64,000 bases of DNA from Gammaproteobacteria bacterium. Lineage in GTDB: Bacteria; Pseudomonadota; Gammaproteobacteria; Steroidobacterales; Steroidobacteraceae. Positions 44,831 to 54,225 of the stretch are shown here, one piece after another. The notes beneath the pieces were generated by a model that saw only the letters and a list, made by a program, of their open reading frames with translations, searched no databases and was not told the DNA's origin. The stretch covers positions 1-64,000 of the forward strand of contig JANYJY010000022.1 of assembly GCA_025358295.1 (NCBI GenBank), read 5' to 3'. The position numbers were made by a program, and so were the translations under genes. Position 1 is the first letter of the stretch; the number at the start of each line of letters is the position of its first letter.

Positions 44831-47800
44831 ATGGCCCTCCGGCGCAAATTGTCTTGGATCTCCCGACGCGCATTGGCGCCGGCCGTCGCGGCGTTGCTCG
44901 CCGCGGCGGCGTTGGTTGCCCCGTCGGCGCTGAATGCGGCGGCGGGTACGCAGCCGATTACGGTGCCTTTCGATCATTTGGCGACCGGCTTTGAACTCGA
45001 CGGCGTGCATCGCGACCTGGCCTGCGAATCCTGCCATTTGCACGCGGTCTTCAAAGGGACGCCGAGGAACTGCGGCAGCTGCCACATTACCGGCTCGACT
45101 TTCAATGCGACGCCGAAATCGCTCACGCACATTCAAAGCACCAACAACTGCACCGCCTGCCACGATTCCTCGTCGTTCCGGCCGGACGTGCATTTCGATC
45201 ACTCCGAAGTCATGGGAACCTGCGTCAGCTGCCACAATGGCACGATCGCCCAGGGCGAAGGACCCACCCATCCGGCGACGAGTCAAACCTGCGAGGCCTG
45301 CCACACCGTATTGAGCTGGAATCCGCCCAAGGTGGTGGATCACACGCAGATTCCCCTGGCGGTTGCCGGCTTCTGCATCATCTGTCACAACGGCGTGCAG
45401 GCGTCCGGCAAGAGCGCCAACCACATAGCGACGGCCTTGGAATGCGGCGACTGTCATCTCACGACAAGCTGGCTCGGTGCCGCATTCGATCATACGGGGA
45501 TCACCACGGGCTGCGCGAGCTGCCACAACGGCACGAAAGCCGTCGGCAAACAGGGCAGCCATATGCCCACGACCAATCTGTGCGAGCACTGTCATACCAC
45601 GGGCATCGGGACCAAGACGCCGAGTTGGGTGCCGTCAGGCTTCGAGCACACACAGATGACCGTCACGACCTGCCAGTCCTGCCACAGCGGCACGGTGAAA
45701 ATCTCCACCGGGCTCGTCTCCGGACAGCCCGCCAATCATGTCCCACCGATACCGTCCGTCATCGATTGCGGCATTTGCCATGGCAACACGCCGACGGCGG
45801 AAACATGGACGGTGTTGGCCGCAAGCATACCGACGCTGCATACGGGATTGAACGTCGGGAACTGCGTGCTGTGCCACGCCGGCCAGACTTTCGCCGGCGT
45901 TCCGGCGCCCTACATTCCAATGTCGATTTCGGGCGTGTCACCGACCAAGAAGACGCCGCTCGTGCCCCCGCACATCCCGATTTTGGCAGGCACGGACTGC
46001 AGCGCCTGCCATGGCGCGGCTTATGCCGCCGGCGGTTTCGGCCCGGCAACCGCGATGAATGCCGCCAAGCACGGCTTTGTATCCGGGGCGTGCAACACCT
46101 GTCATGACACCGGCAAGAGTTTCTATGTGGGCGGCGGCACGCCGCTGCAGCTGCGCCCGGCGGACCATCTCACCAGCGCCGATACCCGCATGGCTGCGGG
46201 TGACTGCTCGCTATGCCACGAGACCACGGATTGGGTCAGCAGCACCATGCCGGCAGGGCACATGCCGAATCCGGCCAATCAGACCTGTGCCAAATGCCAC
46301 GCCTCGGCGCCCAGCGACTACACAGCGGCGACGCTCGCACCAAACGCCATTCTGCATACCGGCATCAGCAGCAATTGCGGGCTGTGCCACGGCGACACTG
46401 TAACGGCGCTCACGTGGTTCAAGAATTTCACGCCGAAGGATGCTCTGCTCACGCCCTCGCACATACCCTATCTGGCGGGGACGGACTGCAGCTCATGCCA
46501 CGCCTCGAGTACTTACGCAGCCGGCACCTTCGGGCCGATGAATATGACTCAGGCCAAGCACGCCTTCGTGCCCACGGCCTGCAACACCTGCCACGAAGCA
46601 GGCCTGTCCTTCTATATAGGGTCGGCAAGCCCCCTTCTGCAGGGGCGCCCCGCCGATCACACGACGGGACAAATGGTGGCGCCGAACGACTGCAGCCTTT
46701 GCCACACCACGGCGAACTGGAACAGCACCATGCTGCCGGCGGGCCATATGCCCAATCCGGGCAATGCCGCTTGCACGGTCTGTCACACGAACCCAGCGAA
46801 CAACGCGACGTTGGCGGCCGTTGCCGTGCTGCATACAGGCATCACCGGCAGTTGCGGCACCTGTCATGGCGCGACCACGGCGCTCACGTGGTACAACAAT
46901 TTCACGCCGAAGGACGCGGTGTTGACGCCGTCGCACATCCCATATCTCACCGGCACGGATTGCAGTTCCTGTCATGCGACGACTTACGTGACCGGCGGCT
47001 TCGGACCGGCGACGGCCATGAGCGCGGCCAAGCACGCCTTCGTGCCCACGAGCTGCGACACCTGCCATGACACCGGCAAGAATTTCTATGTGGGCAGCGG
47101 CACGCCCTTGCAATTGCGTCCGCCGACCCACGTGTCGGCGCCCAATCCTCCAAGCCAGGCGGCCGGCGACTGCTCGCTTTGTCACAACACGACTGTCTGG
47201 ACCACGCCCACTACGCTGCCGGACGGCCACATGCCGATTCCAGGCACCCAGGTCTGCACCGTGTGTCATACCGCCGCGGTTGCCGGCAATCCCAATAGCT
47301 ATGCCACCCTGGCGAGCATCCCGATATTGCATACCGGCATCAATACGGGATGCGCCCAATGCCACGGCGGCACGACGCCGCTGACCTTCTACAACAACAA
47401 CGACAATCCGAAAGCAGCGCCGCCGACTCACATCCCATCGTTCACCAACAACGACTGCAGTGCCTGCCATAAAGCGAATTACGTGGCCGGCGGCTTCGGC
47501 CCGATGAATATGACGGCGGCCACGCACACCAATGTGTCGACGCTGACCTGCAAGACCTGCCACGAGTCGGGACTTTCGTTTTACATGGGCGCGGCGAGCC
47601 CGGGCCTGCAGGGCCGTCCGGCCGATCACACCAGCGCCGTCATGGCAGCCCCGAACGATTGCAGCGCCTGCCACACCACGGCGAACTGGAACAGCAACGC
47701 CATGCCGGCCGGTCATATGCCGAACCCGGCAAACACCGCGTGCAATACCTGCCACACGACAGCGCCGGGGAGTTACGCGACGCTGGCGGCTAATTCGGTC

Positions 47801-49294
47801 CTGCACACCGGCATCAGCAGCAACTGCGGGCAATGTCACGGCGGAACCGCCGCGGCGCTCACCTGGTACAACAATTTCACACCGAAAGCGGCCGTGCTCA
47901 CGCCCGCGCATATTCCGTATCTCGCCGGCACCGATTGCAGCGCCTGCCATTCTTCCGCGACCTATGCGGTCGGTACCTTCGGCCCGTCGAATATGACTCA
48001 GGCCAGGCACGCGTACGTCACGACCGCCTGCACCACCTGTCACGAAAAGGGTTTGAGCTTCACCATGGGCGCGGCGAATCCGGCGCTGCAAGGCCGCCCG
48101 GCCGATCACACCTCCGGTCAAATGGTGGCGCCCAACAATTGCAGCCTTTGCCATACGACCGCGAATTGGAACAGCACGGCGCTGCCGGCTGGCCACATGC
48201 CGAATCCCGGCAATCAAACTTGTTCGGTCTGTCACACTGGCGCGCCGACGAATTACACCACGCTGGCTGCGAACGCGACCCTGCACACCGGCATCGGCAG
48301 CGGCTGCATCACCTGCCATGGCGCGCCGTCGGCGACGCCGCCGGTTTTCTACAACAACTTCACGCCCAAGTCGGCGAGACTTTCGCCCGTGCACATCCCG
48401 ACCGGCGCCACGCCCTGCGAGGACTGTCACTCCAAGACCGTCTTTACCTCGTTCAGCGGCGCGGCGATGACGGCGGCGAAGCACAATCTGATGTTTACGT
48501 TCATCGGCAGCACCTGCGACGCCTGTCACAATCGCGTCACGCCGACATTGAGCTTCTACGGCGTCACGAACCTCACTATCCGGCCGACGTCGGATCCCCA
48601 CAACAATGGTAACGCGCTGACCAACGATTGCAGCAGCTGTCATAGTCCGAACAACTGGGGCGGCGGCGGCGCAAGAAGAACCGCCAAGACCCAGAAGACG
48701 AGCCGCAGCACGATTGCCGCAGTCGTCAGCGCACCCGCAGTCTCACGTGCCGCGACCAGCGCTCTGGCAGCCGGCCTCGCCAAGCGAGGAATCGGTGCGG
48801 GCGCGCTTCTGCGGCCCACTCATAGCGGAGTGACCAGCAACTGTTTCAGTTGCCACAATGGCTCGCTGGCCACAGGCAAGGACGCGGCCCATGTCGCAGC
48901 GAACAGCTCTTGCGAGAATTGCCATACGACGATCGCATGGACGCCGGCACGCTTCGATCACCGTGGGCTCACTGCGAACTGCGCCGGCTGCCACAACGGA
49001 GTATCGGCGCCGGGCAAGCCGACACGACATGTGCAAACCGCGCAGGATTGCGGCACTTGTCACGGGACGATTACCTGGGCCGCGGCGAGGTTTAGCCACA
49101 TGGGTGTCGCCGCGGCATGCCAGAGCTGCCACAACTCCATCACGGCGACCGGCAAGCAAGTCCAGCACGTACCGACCACCCTTGATTGCGGCAGCTGCCA
49201 CAACATCCTGAGTTGGACGGTCACAGCGGTACCGCCGCGGCTGCGACCCTTGCTACCGACCAAGCGCGGTGCGGCCACCGGTCCTACCCAGTGA
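44831..49294 (+). CDS. giant 46-heme c-type cytochrome
   Basis: 1487 aa from the ATG at 44831, giving a long signal peptide (basic n-region, SWISRRALAPAVAALLAAAA, cleavage near LNA-A). I count 46 CxxCH motifs. Layout: N-terminal region with 12 hemes, several in a CxxCHNG...GK...H pattern; five tandem pentaheme repeats (hemes 13-37); a transition with hemes 38-40; an Ala/Arg/Lys-rich linker of about 60 residues; and a C-terminal hexaheme part (41-46) that returns to the CxxCHNG...GK pattern. The repeats are rich in Ala/Thr/Asn/Pro and low in charge, like surface proteins. No lipobox, so it may span the periplasm or be exported. It lies 4 nt after the 21-heme gene and 29 nt before the barrel gene. 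Confidence 0.95.
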   Translation: MALRRKLSWISRRALAPAVAALLAAAALVAPSALNAAAGTQPITVPFDHLATGFELDGVHRDLACESCHLHAVFKGTPRNCGSCHITGSTFNATPKSLTHIQSTNNCTACHDSSSFRPDVHFDHSEVMGTCVSCHNGTIAQGEGPTHPATSQTCEACHTVLSWNPPKVVDHTQIPLAVAGFCIICHNGVQASGKSANHIATALECGDCHLTTSWLGAAFDHTGITTGCASCHNGTKAVGKQGSHMPTTNLCEHCHTTGIGTKTPSWVPSGFEHTQMTVTTCQSCHSGTVKISTGLVSGQPANHVPPIPSVIDCGICHGNTPTAETWTVLAASIPTLHTGLNVGNCVLCHAGQTFAGVPAPYIPMSISGVSPTKKTPLVPPHIPILAGTDCSACHGAAYAAGGFGPATAMNAAKHGFVSGACNTCHDTGKSFYVGGGTPLQLRPADHLTSADTRMAAGDCSLCHETTDWVSSTMPAGHMPNPANQTCAKCHASAPSDYTAATLAPNAILHTGISSNCGLCHGDTVTALTWFKNFTPKDALLTPSHIPYLAGTDCSSCHASSTYAAGTFGPMNMTQAKHAFVPTACNTCHEAGLSFYIGSASPLLQGRPADHTTGQMVAPNDCSLCHTTANWNSTMLPAGHMPNPGNAACTVCHTNPANNATLAAVAVLHTGITGSCGTCHGATTALTWYNNFTPKDAVLTPSHIPYLTGTDCSSCHATTYVTGGFGPATAMSAAKHAFVPTSCDTCHDTGKNFYVGSGTPLQLRPPTHVSAPNPPSQAAGDCSLCHNTTVWTTPTTLPDGHMPIPGTQVCTVCHTAAVAGNPNSYATLASIPILHTGINTGCAQCHGGTTPLTFYNNNDNPKAAPPTHIPSFTNNDCSACHKANYVAGGFGPMNMTAATHTNVSTLTCKTCHESGLSFYMGAASPGLQGRPADHTSAVMAAPNDCSACHTTANWNSNAMPAGHMPNPANTACNTCHTTAPGSYATLAANSVLHTGISSNCGQCHGGTAAALTWYNNFTPKAAVLTPAHIPYLAGTDCSACHSSATYAVGTFGPSNMTQARHAYVTTACTTCHEKGLSFTMGAANPALQGRPADHTSGQMVAPNNCSLCHTTANWNSTALPAGHMPNPGNQTCSVCHTGAPTNYTTLAANATLHTGIGSGCITCHGAPSATPPVFYNNFTPKSARLSPVHIPTGATPCEDCHSKTVFTSFSGAAMTAAKHNLMFTFIGSTCDACHNRVTPTLSFYGVTNLTIRPTSDPHNNGNALTNDCSSCHSPNNWGGGGARRTAKTQKTSRSTIAAVVSAPAVSRAATSALAAGLAKRGIGAGALLRPTHSGVTSNCFSCHNGSLATGKDAAHVAANSSCENCHTTIAWTPARFDHRGLTANCAGCHNGVSAPGKPTRHVQTAQDCGTCHGTITWAAARFSHMGVAAACQSCHNSITATGKQVQHVPTTLDCGSCHNILSWTVTAVPPRLRPLLPTKRGAATGPTQ
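45995..48412 (+). repeat. five tandem pentaheme repeats, 158-165 aa each
   Basis: Repeat boundaries at the DC[SN]xCH motifs fall at 45995, 46484, 46958, 47453, 47933 and 48413, giving units of 489, 474, 495, 480 and 480 bp. Each unit reads DCSxCH...GGFGP...KHxFV...CxTCH...GRPADH...DCSLCH...PAGHMPNP...CxxCH...LHTGI...CGxCH...NFTPK...HIPYL. High identity (for example NDCSLCHTTANWNS in units 2 and 5) points to fairly recent duplication. Confidence 0.9.
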
Positions 49295-49323
49295 CGGCGG
49301 GAACGACGCGAACTGGACAGCGG

Positions 49324-51759
49324 ATGCGGCCGTGGCTGACGCATGCCATCGCATTGTTGATCGCGTTGGCCATGCCGGCAATGCGCTCGACCGCCGCGCC
49401 GGCTCCGGAACTGTCGCTGGGGCCGATGGTGCGCCTGATCGACACCCAGGAACTGGACGATCACGCAGATATCTCCATTCAGTTCGCCTGCTCCACGCGT
49501 TACATGTCCAACACACCGGTCAGTCACGGTACCGGCACGACCATTACGCTGCGGCTCGGGCCGGATTGCGGCACTCAGCTGAGTCCGCTTCCGCCGGAAC
49601 TGCCGCTGGTGGGCGGGGGTGGACAACTCGTAACGGGAGCGCGTGTCGATTCGCTGCTGCCCGGACAAATTACAGTGGAGTTAACCTGGTCGCGATCCCT
49701 GGACTTCGTCATGGCGCCCACCGCAGCGGGCCTCGGCTTGCGGGTGCGCCTGCTCAACATCAACCGCCACAAAGGCAGCGTCTTCGTCGCCGAGACCGAG
49801 GCGCCAGGGGGCTATGCGGTCAATCTGGACTCCTCACAATCTCCGATTGCGCACGAGATCGTGGAGGCGGCCGCGGCCGGCCTCCAAACCCAGGCCTATG
49901 TGTCCGAGACGGACATAGACGATGAGCACTGGTTCCGATTGCGGGTGGGGCCATTCACCACCCGCAAGGAGGCTGAACGGGTTCTCACCATCGCGCAAGC
50001 TCACTACCCGCGCGCGTGGCTTGCGGTCAATGACGAACTCACCGACCTCTCCCCCGTCGAACATGCCGGAGTCCAATCGCCGGAGGCGAGCGGGCCGACT
50101 GACCCGCCGCTCCCCGACGTCGAGCGCGCGCAAGTCCTGCGCGCCGCGCGCGCAGCGCTCGGCGCCCGCCAGTATCGCGAGGCCGTCGATCTTTTGAACC
50201 GGCTGCTGCGCCAGCCCGAATTCCCGGCGCGCGCCGAGGCGCAAGAACTGCTGGGTTTGGTGCGGGAACGCGCCGGTCAATTGGCGCAGGCCAAGGCAGA
50301 GTACCAGGAGTATCTGCGCCGCTACCCGGACGGCGCGGCGGCTGTGCGCACACGGGGCCGCCTCCAGGCCCTGGCTGCCGCTTCCCTCGAGCCAAAATCC
50401 ATCGGGGATTCCGGCGCGGCCACCAACAATCGCTGGGCATTGGCCGGCAGTGCGTCAATCAGCTATCAATATGGCAAGGCACAGACATCCTCGGGCAGGA
50501 CGACCACGACGACGAGTTCGGTCAGTTCGGCGCAGGTTTACGGCAATCTGTTGCTTCGCGACCGCGGCAATCGCTACGATTTCACGGCGCGCGTGGATGG
50601 CGGCTACGCACACAATCTGCGCACGGACTTTGGCGGCGGCAGTCAGGATCGCACCACTGCGGCCTACGCCGAACTCAGCGATCGGCTGTTCGGATTGACC
50701 GCCCGAATCGGCCGTCAGTCCCTGGCCAGTCAGGGCGTCATCGGGCTCTTCGACGGCGTGTTCGTCGGCTACCAGGCAAACTCGACGTTCGCCGTCAGCG
50801 CCGCCGCGGGGCTCCCGGCATACTCGAGCTATTCGGCGGTCTCGAGCCAACGTAAATTCGGCACCCTGACTGCGGAGTTCGATCCCTTTCACCAAGCGTG
50901 GGTGTTCGACGCTTATTTTTTCGACGAGACCAATGGCGGCGACACCGAGCGCCGCGCGATCGGCCTACAGACGCGCTATTCCGCGCCGGGACGCACCGCC
51001 GTGATGTTGATCGATTACGACATCGCCTTCCAGCAGCTTAACTCGGCAACCCTGATTGGCAACACGAAGATAGGCCAATACTGGATACTCAGCATCGACG
51101 TGGATCACCGCCGCAGCCCGCTGCTCGAACTCAGCAATGCGCTCATCGGCCAAGGCGCAACTGACCTGCGTGCGCTCGAAACCGGATTTACGCCGTCGCA
51201 AATCAAACAGCTGGCGCTCGACCGCACGTCCACCAGCAATACCGTCGTCGTCTCCGCCAACCGGCCCCTGGGCGAGCGCTGGCAATTCATGGGCGACCTT
51301 TCCGCCATCGAACTCAGCGGCACCCGCGCCACCGGCGGAGTCCCCGACACCGAGTCCACCGGCCTCGATAAGAACGCGTCCATACAGATGGCCGGATCCA
51401 GTTTGCTGCAAGCGGGCGACTTGCACATATTTAGCGCGCGCTTCGACAATTCTCCCACCTTTCGCAGTACCACCCTGTCATGGGACGCACGCTTCCGGCT
51501 GCACGGCGCCTGGCGGCTGGGGCCGCGCCTAAGTGTCGAGAAATTGAACGACTCCATGCTAGGCGGCAAGCAGATGCTGTACCTGCCGCAGTTGCGCGGC
51601 GATTGGACCAGCCGATTCTCCGTATTCGACTTCACGGCCGGCTACCAAGTGCAGAGCCAACAGGCGCTGCAGCAGCAGTCGTTGACCGGTCAGCCTGATG
51701 CTGGCACGGTGCAACAGCGTTCGCTCTACCTCTCAGCTACTTACCGGGAACGTTTTTGA
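49324..51759 (+). CDS. outer-membrane beta-barrel protein with AMIN-like, SPOR and TPR domains
   Basis: 811 aa from the ATG at 49324 (MRPWLTHAIALLIALAMPAM, signal peptide). Residues about 30-150 look like an AMIN-type beta domain (VRLIDTQELDDHADISIQF). About 165-240 is a SPOR fold (TQAYVSETDIDDEHWFRLRV, VGPFTTRKEAERVL), and about 275-355 TPR helices (ALGARQYREAVDLLNRLL, AKAEYQEYLRRYPDGAAA). From about 367 to the end the sequence alternates amphipathic strands and short turns, and it closes with LYLSATYRERF, a C-terminal Phe suited to BAM recognition. Roughly 440 residues allow a large barrel of about 18-22 strands. Next to the cytochromes it could sheath them across the outer membrane; peptidoglycan contact by SPOR is likely. 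Confidence 0.8.
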   Translation: MRPWLTHAIALLIALAMPAMRSTAAPAPELSLGPMVRLIDTQELDDHADISIQFACSTRYMSNTPVSHGTGTTITLRLGPDCGTQLSPLPPELPLVGGGGQLVTGARVDSLLPGQITVELTWSRSLDFVMAPTAAGLGLRVRLLNINRHKGSVFVAETEAPGGYAVNLDSSQSPIAHEIVEAAAAGLQTQAYVSETDIDDEHWFRLRVGPFTTRKEAERVLTIAQAHYPRAWLAVNDELTDLSPVEHAGVQSPEASGPTDPPLPDVERAQVLRAARAALGARQYREAVDLLNRLLRQPEFPARAEAQELLGLVRERAGQLAQAKAEYQEYLRRYPDGAAAVRTRGRLQALAAASLEPKSIGDSGAATNNRWALAGSASISYQYGKAQTSSGRTTTTTSSVSSAQVYGNLLLRDRGNRYDFTARVDGGYAHNLRTDFGGGSQDRTTAAYAELSDRLFGLTARIGRQSLASQGVIGLFDGVFVGYQANSTFAVSAAAGLPAYSSYSAVSSQRKFGTLTAEFDPFHQAWVFDAYFFDETNGGDTERRAIGLQTRYSAPGRTAVMLIDYDIAFQQLNSATLIGNTKIGQYWILSIDVDHRRSPLLELSNALIGQGATDLRALETGFTPSQIKQLALDRTSTSNTVVVSANRPLGERWQFMGDLSAIELSGTRATGGVPDTESTGLDKNASIQMAGSSLLQAGDLHIFSARFDNSPTFRSTTLSWDARFRLHGAWRLGPRLSVEKLNDSMLGGKQMLYLPQLRGDWTSRFSVFDFTAGYQVQSQQALQQQSLTGQPDAGTVQQRSLYLSATYRERF

Positions 51760-51764
51760 GGACC

Positions 51765-52337
51765 ATGAACATTCGCGCAGCCTTGATCCTGTTGCTGGTA
51801 TGGCTTCCCTCTTGTGCAGCCCAGTCACAGGTTGCACCCCGGGAAATATTCGACGAGCAGAGCGGCAGCACGTTGACGGTGGTCAGCAAGCCTCTGGTGT
51901 TCGCGCGCGAACGGTCGGACGTTGCCGCTCACGCGCGCGACTACGCGACAGTGGTTGCGGTCGAAATAGACCGCTCCGGAGACTACCAGCAGTATCTATT
52001 GCTATACCGATGGTCCACGGTTGACCGACGCATGTCGCCGCCGCCGGATCCCGCAGCCGGCGCAATGCGCATGCTCGCCGATGGCCGGCCGATCGATCTC
52101 TTGCCCTTGGAGCGAATGCCGGTCAGTTTGCAGCGTTCGAGCGAATTGCACGTTCCGGATCACGCCGCGGTGGTCACCCGCGCCTACAAAGTTGATCCGT
52201 CCTTGCTGCATTACATTGCCACGAGCGCAACGCTGACCCTGCGCATGCCGCGGGAATCGCTCGATGTCCCGTTCACGCTGTGGGAAGACGGGCGCGACGC
52301 GCTGGTCAAATTCCTGCAGACCGCCGCAGCGCCCTAA
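51765..52337 (+). CDS. putative lipoprotein of unknown function
   Basis: 190 aa from the ATG at 51765, with TGAGGA as ribosome binding site overlapping the barrel gene stop. The N-terminus MNIRAALILLLVWLPSCAAQ has a lipobox-like LPSC. The mature part is beta-rich (STLTVVSKPLVFARERSDVA, YQQYLLLYRWSTVDRR) with no CxxCH or other motif known to me. As the last gene of the cytochrome run it may be an assembly or surface partner of the barrel. Confidence 0.75.
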   Translation: MNIRAALILLLVWLPSCAAQSQVAPREIFDEQSGSTLTVVSKPLVFARERSDVAAHARDYATVVAVEIDRSGDYQQYLLLYRWSTVDRRMSPPPDPAAGAMRMLADGRPIDLLPLERMPVSLQRSSELHVPDHAAVVTRAYKVDPSLLHYIATSATLTLRMPRESLDVPFTLWEDGRDALVKFLQTAAAP

Positions 52338-52371
52338 AAGGGTTCGGCAGCACGCCGGCGGCGCGGCGCCG

Positions 52372-53340
52372 TTATCGGCTGAGCGCAGCTCTACCCTCGA
52401 TCCATTGCCAAGCGATGAGCTGCGGGAGGCTGAACGCCAATTCGCGCATACGTTTGGCGAGCGACAAGGCGATGGCGACGTCGGCGCCAATACCGAGCAA
52501 GTGAGCCACTCCCATCAGGCCGGCCTCTTGAACGCCGAGTCCTGCGGGGACCAAAAAGAACACATGCCTCGCCGCCTGCGCCGAGCTTTCTAATGCAAGC
52601 GCCGCAGGAACGCCCACCGGATGACCGAGCCAGCGCAGAGCCAGCCAGGTTTCCGAGCACCCCACCAGCAGACCGGCGAGTTGCCAGAACAACGCGCGTA
52701 GCAGCCGTCCATGCGCGGCCAGCAGGTCGCGAATCGCCGCATCCAAATGGGCGCCGCGCGAAAGCTCGCTCGCGCCCCGCGAGTTCAGGCCGAACAAATG
52801 CCCCGCAACGCGTTCCAGGCGGCCAAAAACCGCCCCATTTCGCAACAGCGCGAAAAATACGCCGAGCAACAGGCCGCTTGCGGCCAGGCCCAAAACCAAC
52901 CCGCTGGTCAAGCCTACGGCATCCGTGAGGCGCAGCACGCACAGCACCCCAAGCACGGCGAAGATGAATTGCGCGGTCAATGTGACGGTCAGCTCAACGA
53001 TAACGCTCGCCGCAGCAACGGTGCCGTCCACCCGCTGGCGCACCAGCAATCGTATGCCCACGATTTCCCCGCCGAGGCCCGCTGTCGGCAGCAGTCGTCC
53101 GACGGCTTCGCGAATGCAGGCAATGAAGAACAGCACCCCAAGTCGGCTGCGGGCGCGAACCAGTTCCTGCCAGCCACGGGCGTCGAGCAGCAACGGCAGC
53201 GCATGCAAGGGGACGAGCAGGAGCAGGGCCCACCCTCCCCGCAGCAGCAAATCCAAGATTTCCTGGACGCCCTGATGCGCAATGAGCACGATCAGAACGC
53301 CGAGACCGATGACGAATCCGATGCGCACAGCGAATCTCAC
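52372..53340 (-). CDS. hpnL: hopanoid-associated membrane protein HpnL (flippase-like)
   Basis: 322 aa from GTG 53340, which overlaps the hpnK stop as GTGA; the longer frame to 53388 adds only basic, non-homologous residues. Seven or so membrane helices of the UPF0104/AglD-like family, with REAVGRLLPTAGLGGEIVGIRLL and the closing VPAGLGVQEAGLMGVAHLLG, the typical PxGLGxxE motif. In hopanoid clusters this is HpnL, proposed to move lipids between leaflets. Convergent with the lipoprotein gene at 52337. Confidence 0.88.
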   Translation of the reverse strand: MRFAVRIGFVIGLGVLIVLIAHQGVQEILDLLLRGGWALLLLVPLHALPLLLDARGWQELVRARSRLGVLFFIACIREAVGRLLPTAGLGGEIVGIRLLVRQRVDGTVAAASVIVELTVTLTAQFIFAVLGVLCVLRLTDAVGLTSGLVLGLAASGLLLGVFFALLRNGAVFGRLERVAGHLFGLNSRGASELSRGAHLDAAIRDLLAAHGRLLRALFWQLAGLLVGCSETWLALRWLGHPVGVPAALALESSAQAARHVFFLVPAGLGVQEAGLMGVAHLLGIGADVAIALSLAKRMRELAFSLPQLIAWQWIEGRAALSR

Positions 53341-54209
53341 GCCGCGTGCAGCTCCCGATTGCGTGGCACGTCTGCATATCCGCCGCAAATGGCGCCGGCC
53401 GCGCCGATCGCGGCACGAACTCGTGGACTCAGCAACGCACCCAGCTCGTCCGCGTGGCGATATCCGCTCATGGTCCGCGCGATGGCACTGCCCGATTCGG
53501 TCGCGGGATGAAGATAGATCTCCGTAACGCCCGGCGGCAGGCGGGCGAGAATCGCCAGAAGTTCGGCCTCCACCATCGCGCCGCTGGCCGCGACGCCAAA
53601 AATCCGATCATTGTGCAGAACCGCCTCCGCGCGCAGTCGGCGTCTCATGCGCAGTAGCCATGGTGCGAGCAGCGCTGCGTTGGCAAGCGCAGGCCATTTA
53701 CCGCTGCGCGCCGCGAACCACAGCGGCTCATCGGGAACCCTGACAGCCTCCACGCCGTACTCTCGGCCGATCCCCAACAGCAAGTCGAACAGCGTTGGAT
53801 GCAGATGGAAATGCTTGTGGACGTTGACATGATCCAGCGTCAAGCCGGTGCACGCGAATGCCGCGAATTGCGCGCGGATTTCCGCTGCCAATTGCCTGCG
53901 TAGCCTTCGGGAAGCGAAGTAGCGCACCCCATTGAGGAACATCCGGCCGTTCAATTGTCCGTCGCGACCCGCCAGACCGGGGATGAGATCCGGGGCCAGC
54001 GTGGCGCGTCCGTCCGCGAGGACGACATGCAGACCCACGCGCAACCCCGGCAGGTCGCGTGCGCGCCGAATGGCGTCCTCAGCCGCCGGCGCTGCCACCA
54101 TCAGACTCGCCGCCGTCAGAATTCCCTGGCGGGCCGCCGTCTCGACCGCTTGGTTGACTGACTCATGCAGCCCAAAGTCATCGGCGGTGACGATCAGGAA
54201 TTTCTGCAT
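53337..54209 (-). CDS. hpnK: hopanoid biosynthesis deacetylase HpnK (YdjC/ChbG-like)
   Basis: 290 aa. The N-terminal metal motif VTADDFGLHESVNQAV, then LRVGLHVVLADG and LDHVNVHKHFHLHPTLFDLL supply Asp/His ligands of the YdjC-family TIM-barrel deacetylases, and EIYLHPATES lies near the end. HpnK removes the N-acetyl group from GlcNAc-bacteriohopanetetrol to give the glucosamine form. It lies between hpnJ (16 nt) and hpnL (overlap). Confidence 0.93.
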   Translation of the reverse strand: MQKFLIVTADDFGLHESVNQAVETAARQGILTAASLMVAAPAAEDAIRRARDLPGLRVGLHVVLADGRATLAPDLIPGLAGRDGQLNGRMFLNGVRYFASRRLRRQLAAEIRAQFAAFACTGLTLDHVNVHKHFHLHPTLFDLLLGIGREYGVEAVRVPDEPLWFAARSGKWPALANAALLAPWLLRMRRRLRAEAVLHNDRIFGVAASGAMVEAELLAILARLPPGVTEIYLHPATESGSAIARTMSGYRHADELGALLSPRVRAAIGAAGAICGGYADVPRNRELHAA

Positions 54210-54225
54210 CGCGTGCGGCGGACCC

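Noticed and set aside
45995-48412. Regular DNA repeats as a CRISPR array
   Set aside because: Units are about 480 bp, in frame, and encode heme motifs; no short identical repeats with variable spacers.
46493-48643. 716-codon open frame antisense to the 46-heme cytochrome
   Set aside because: It runs opposite the pentaheme repeats; its Arg/Val/Ala-rich repetitive product mirrors the CxxCH codons and has no start context or homology.
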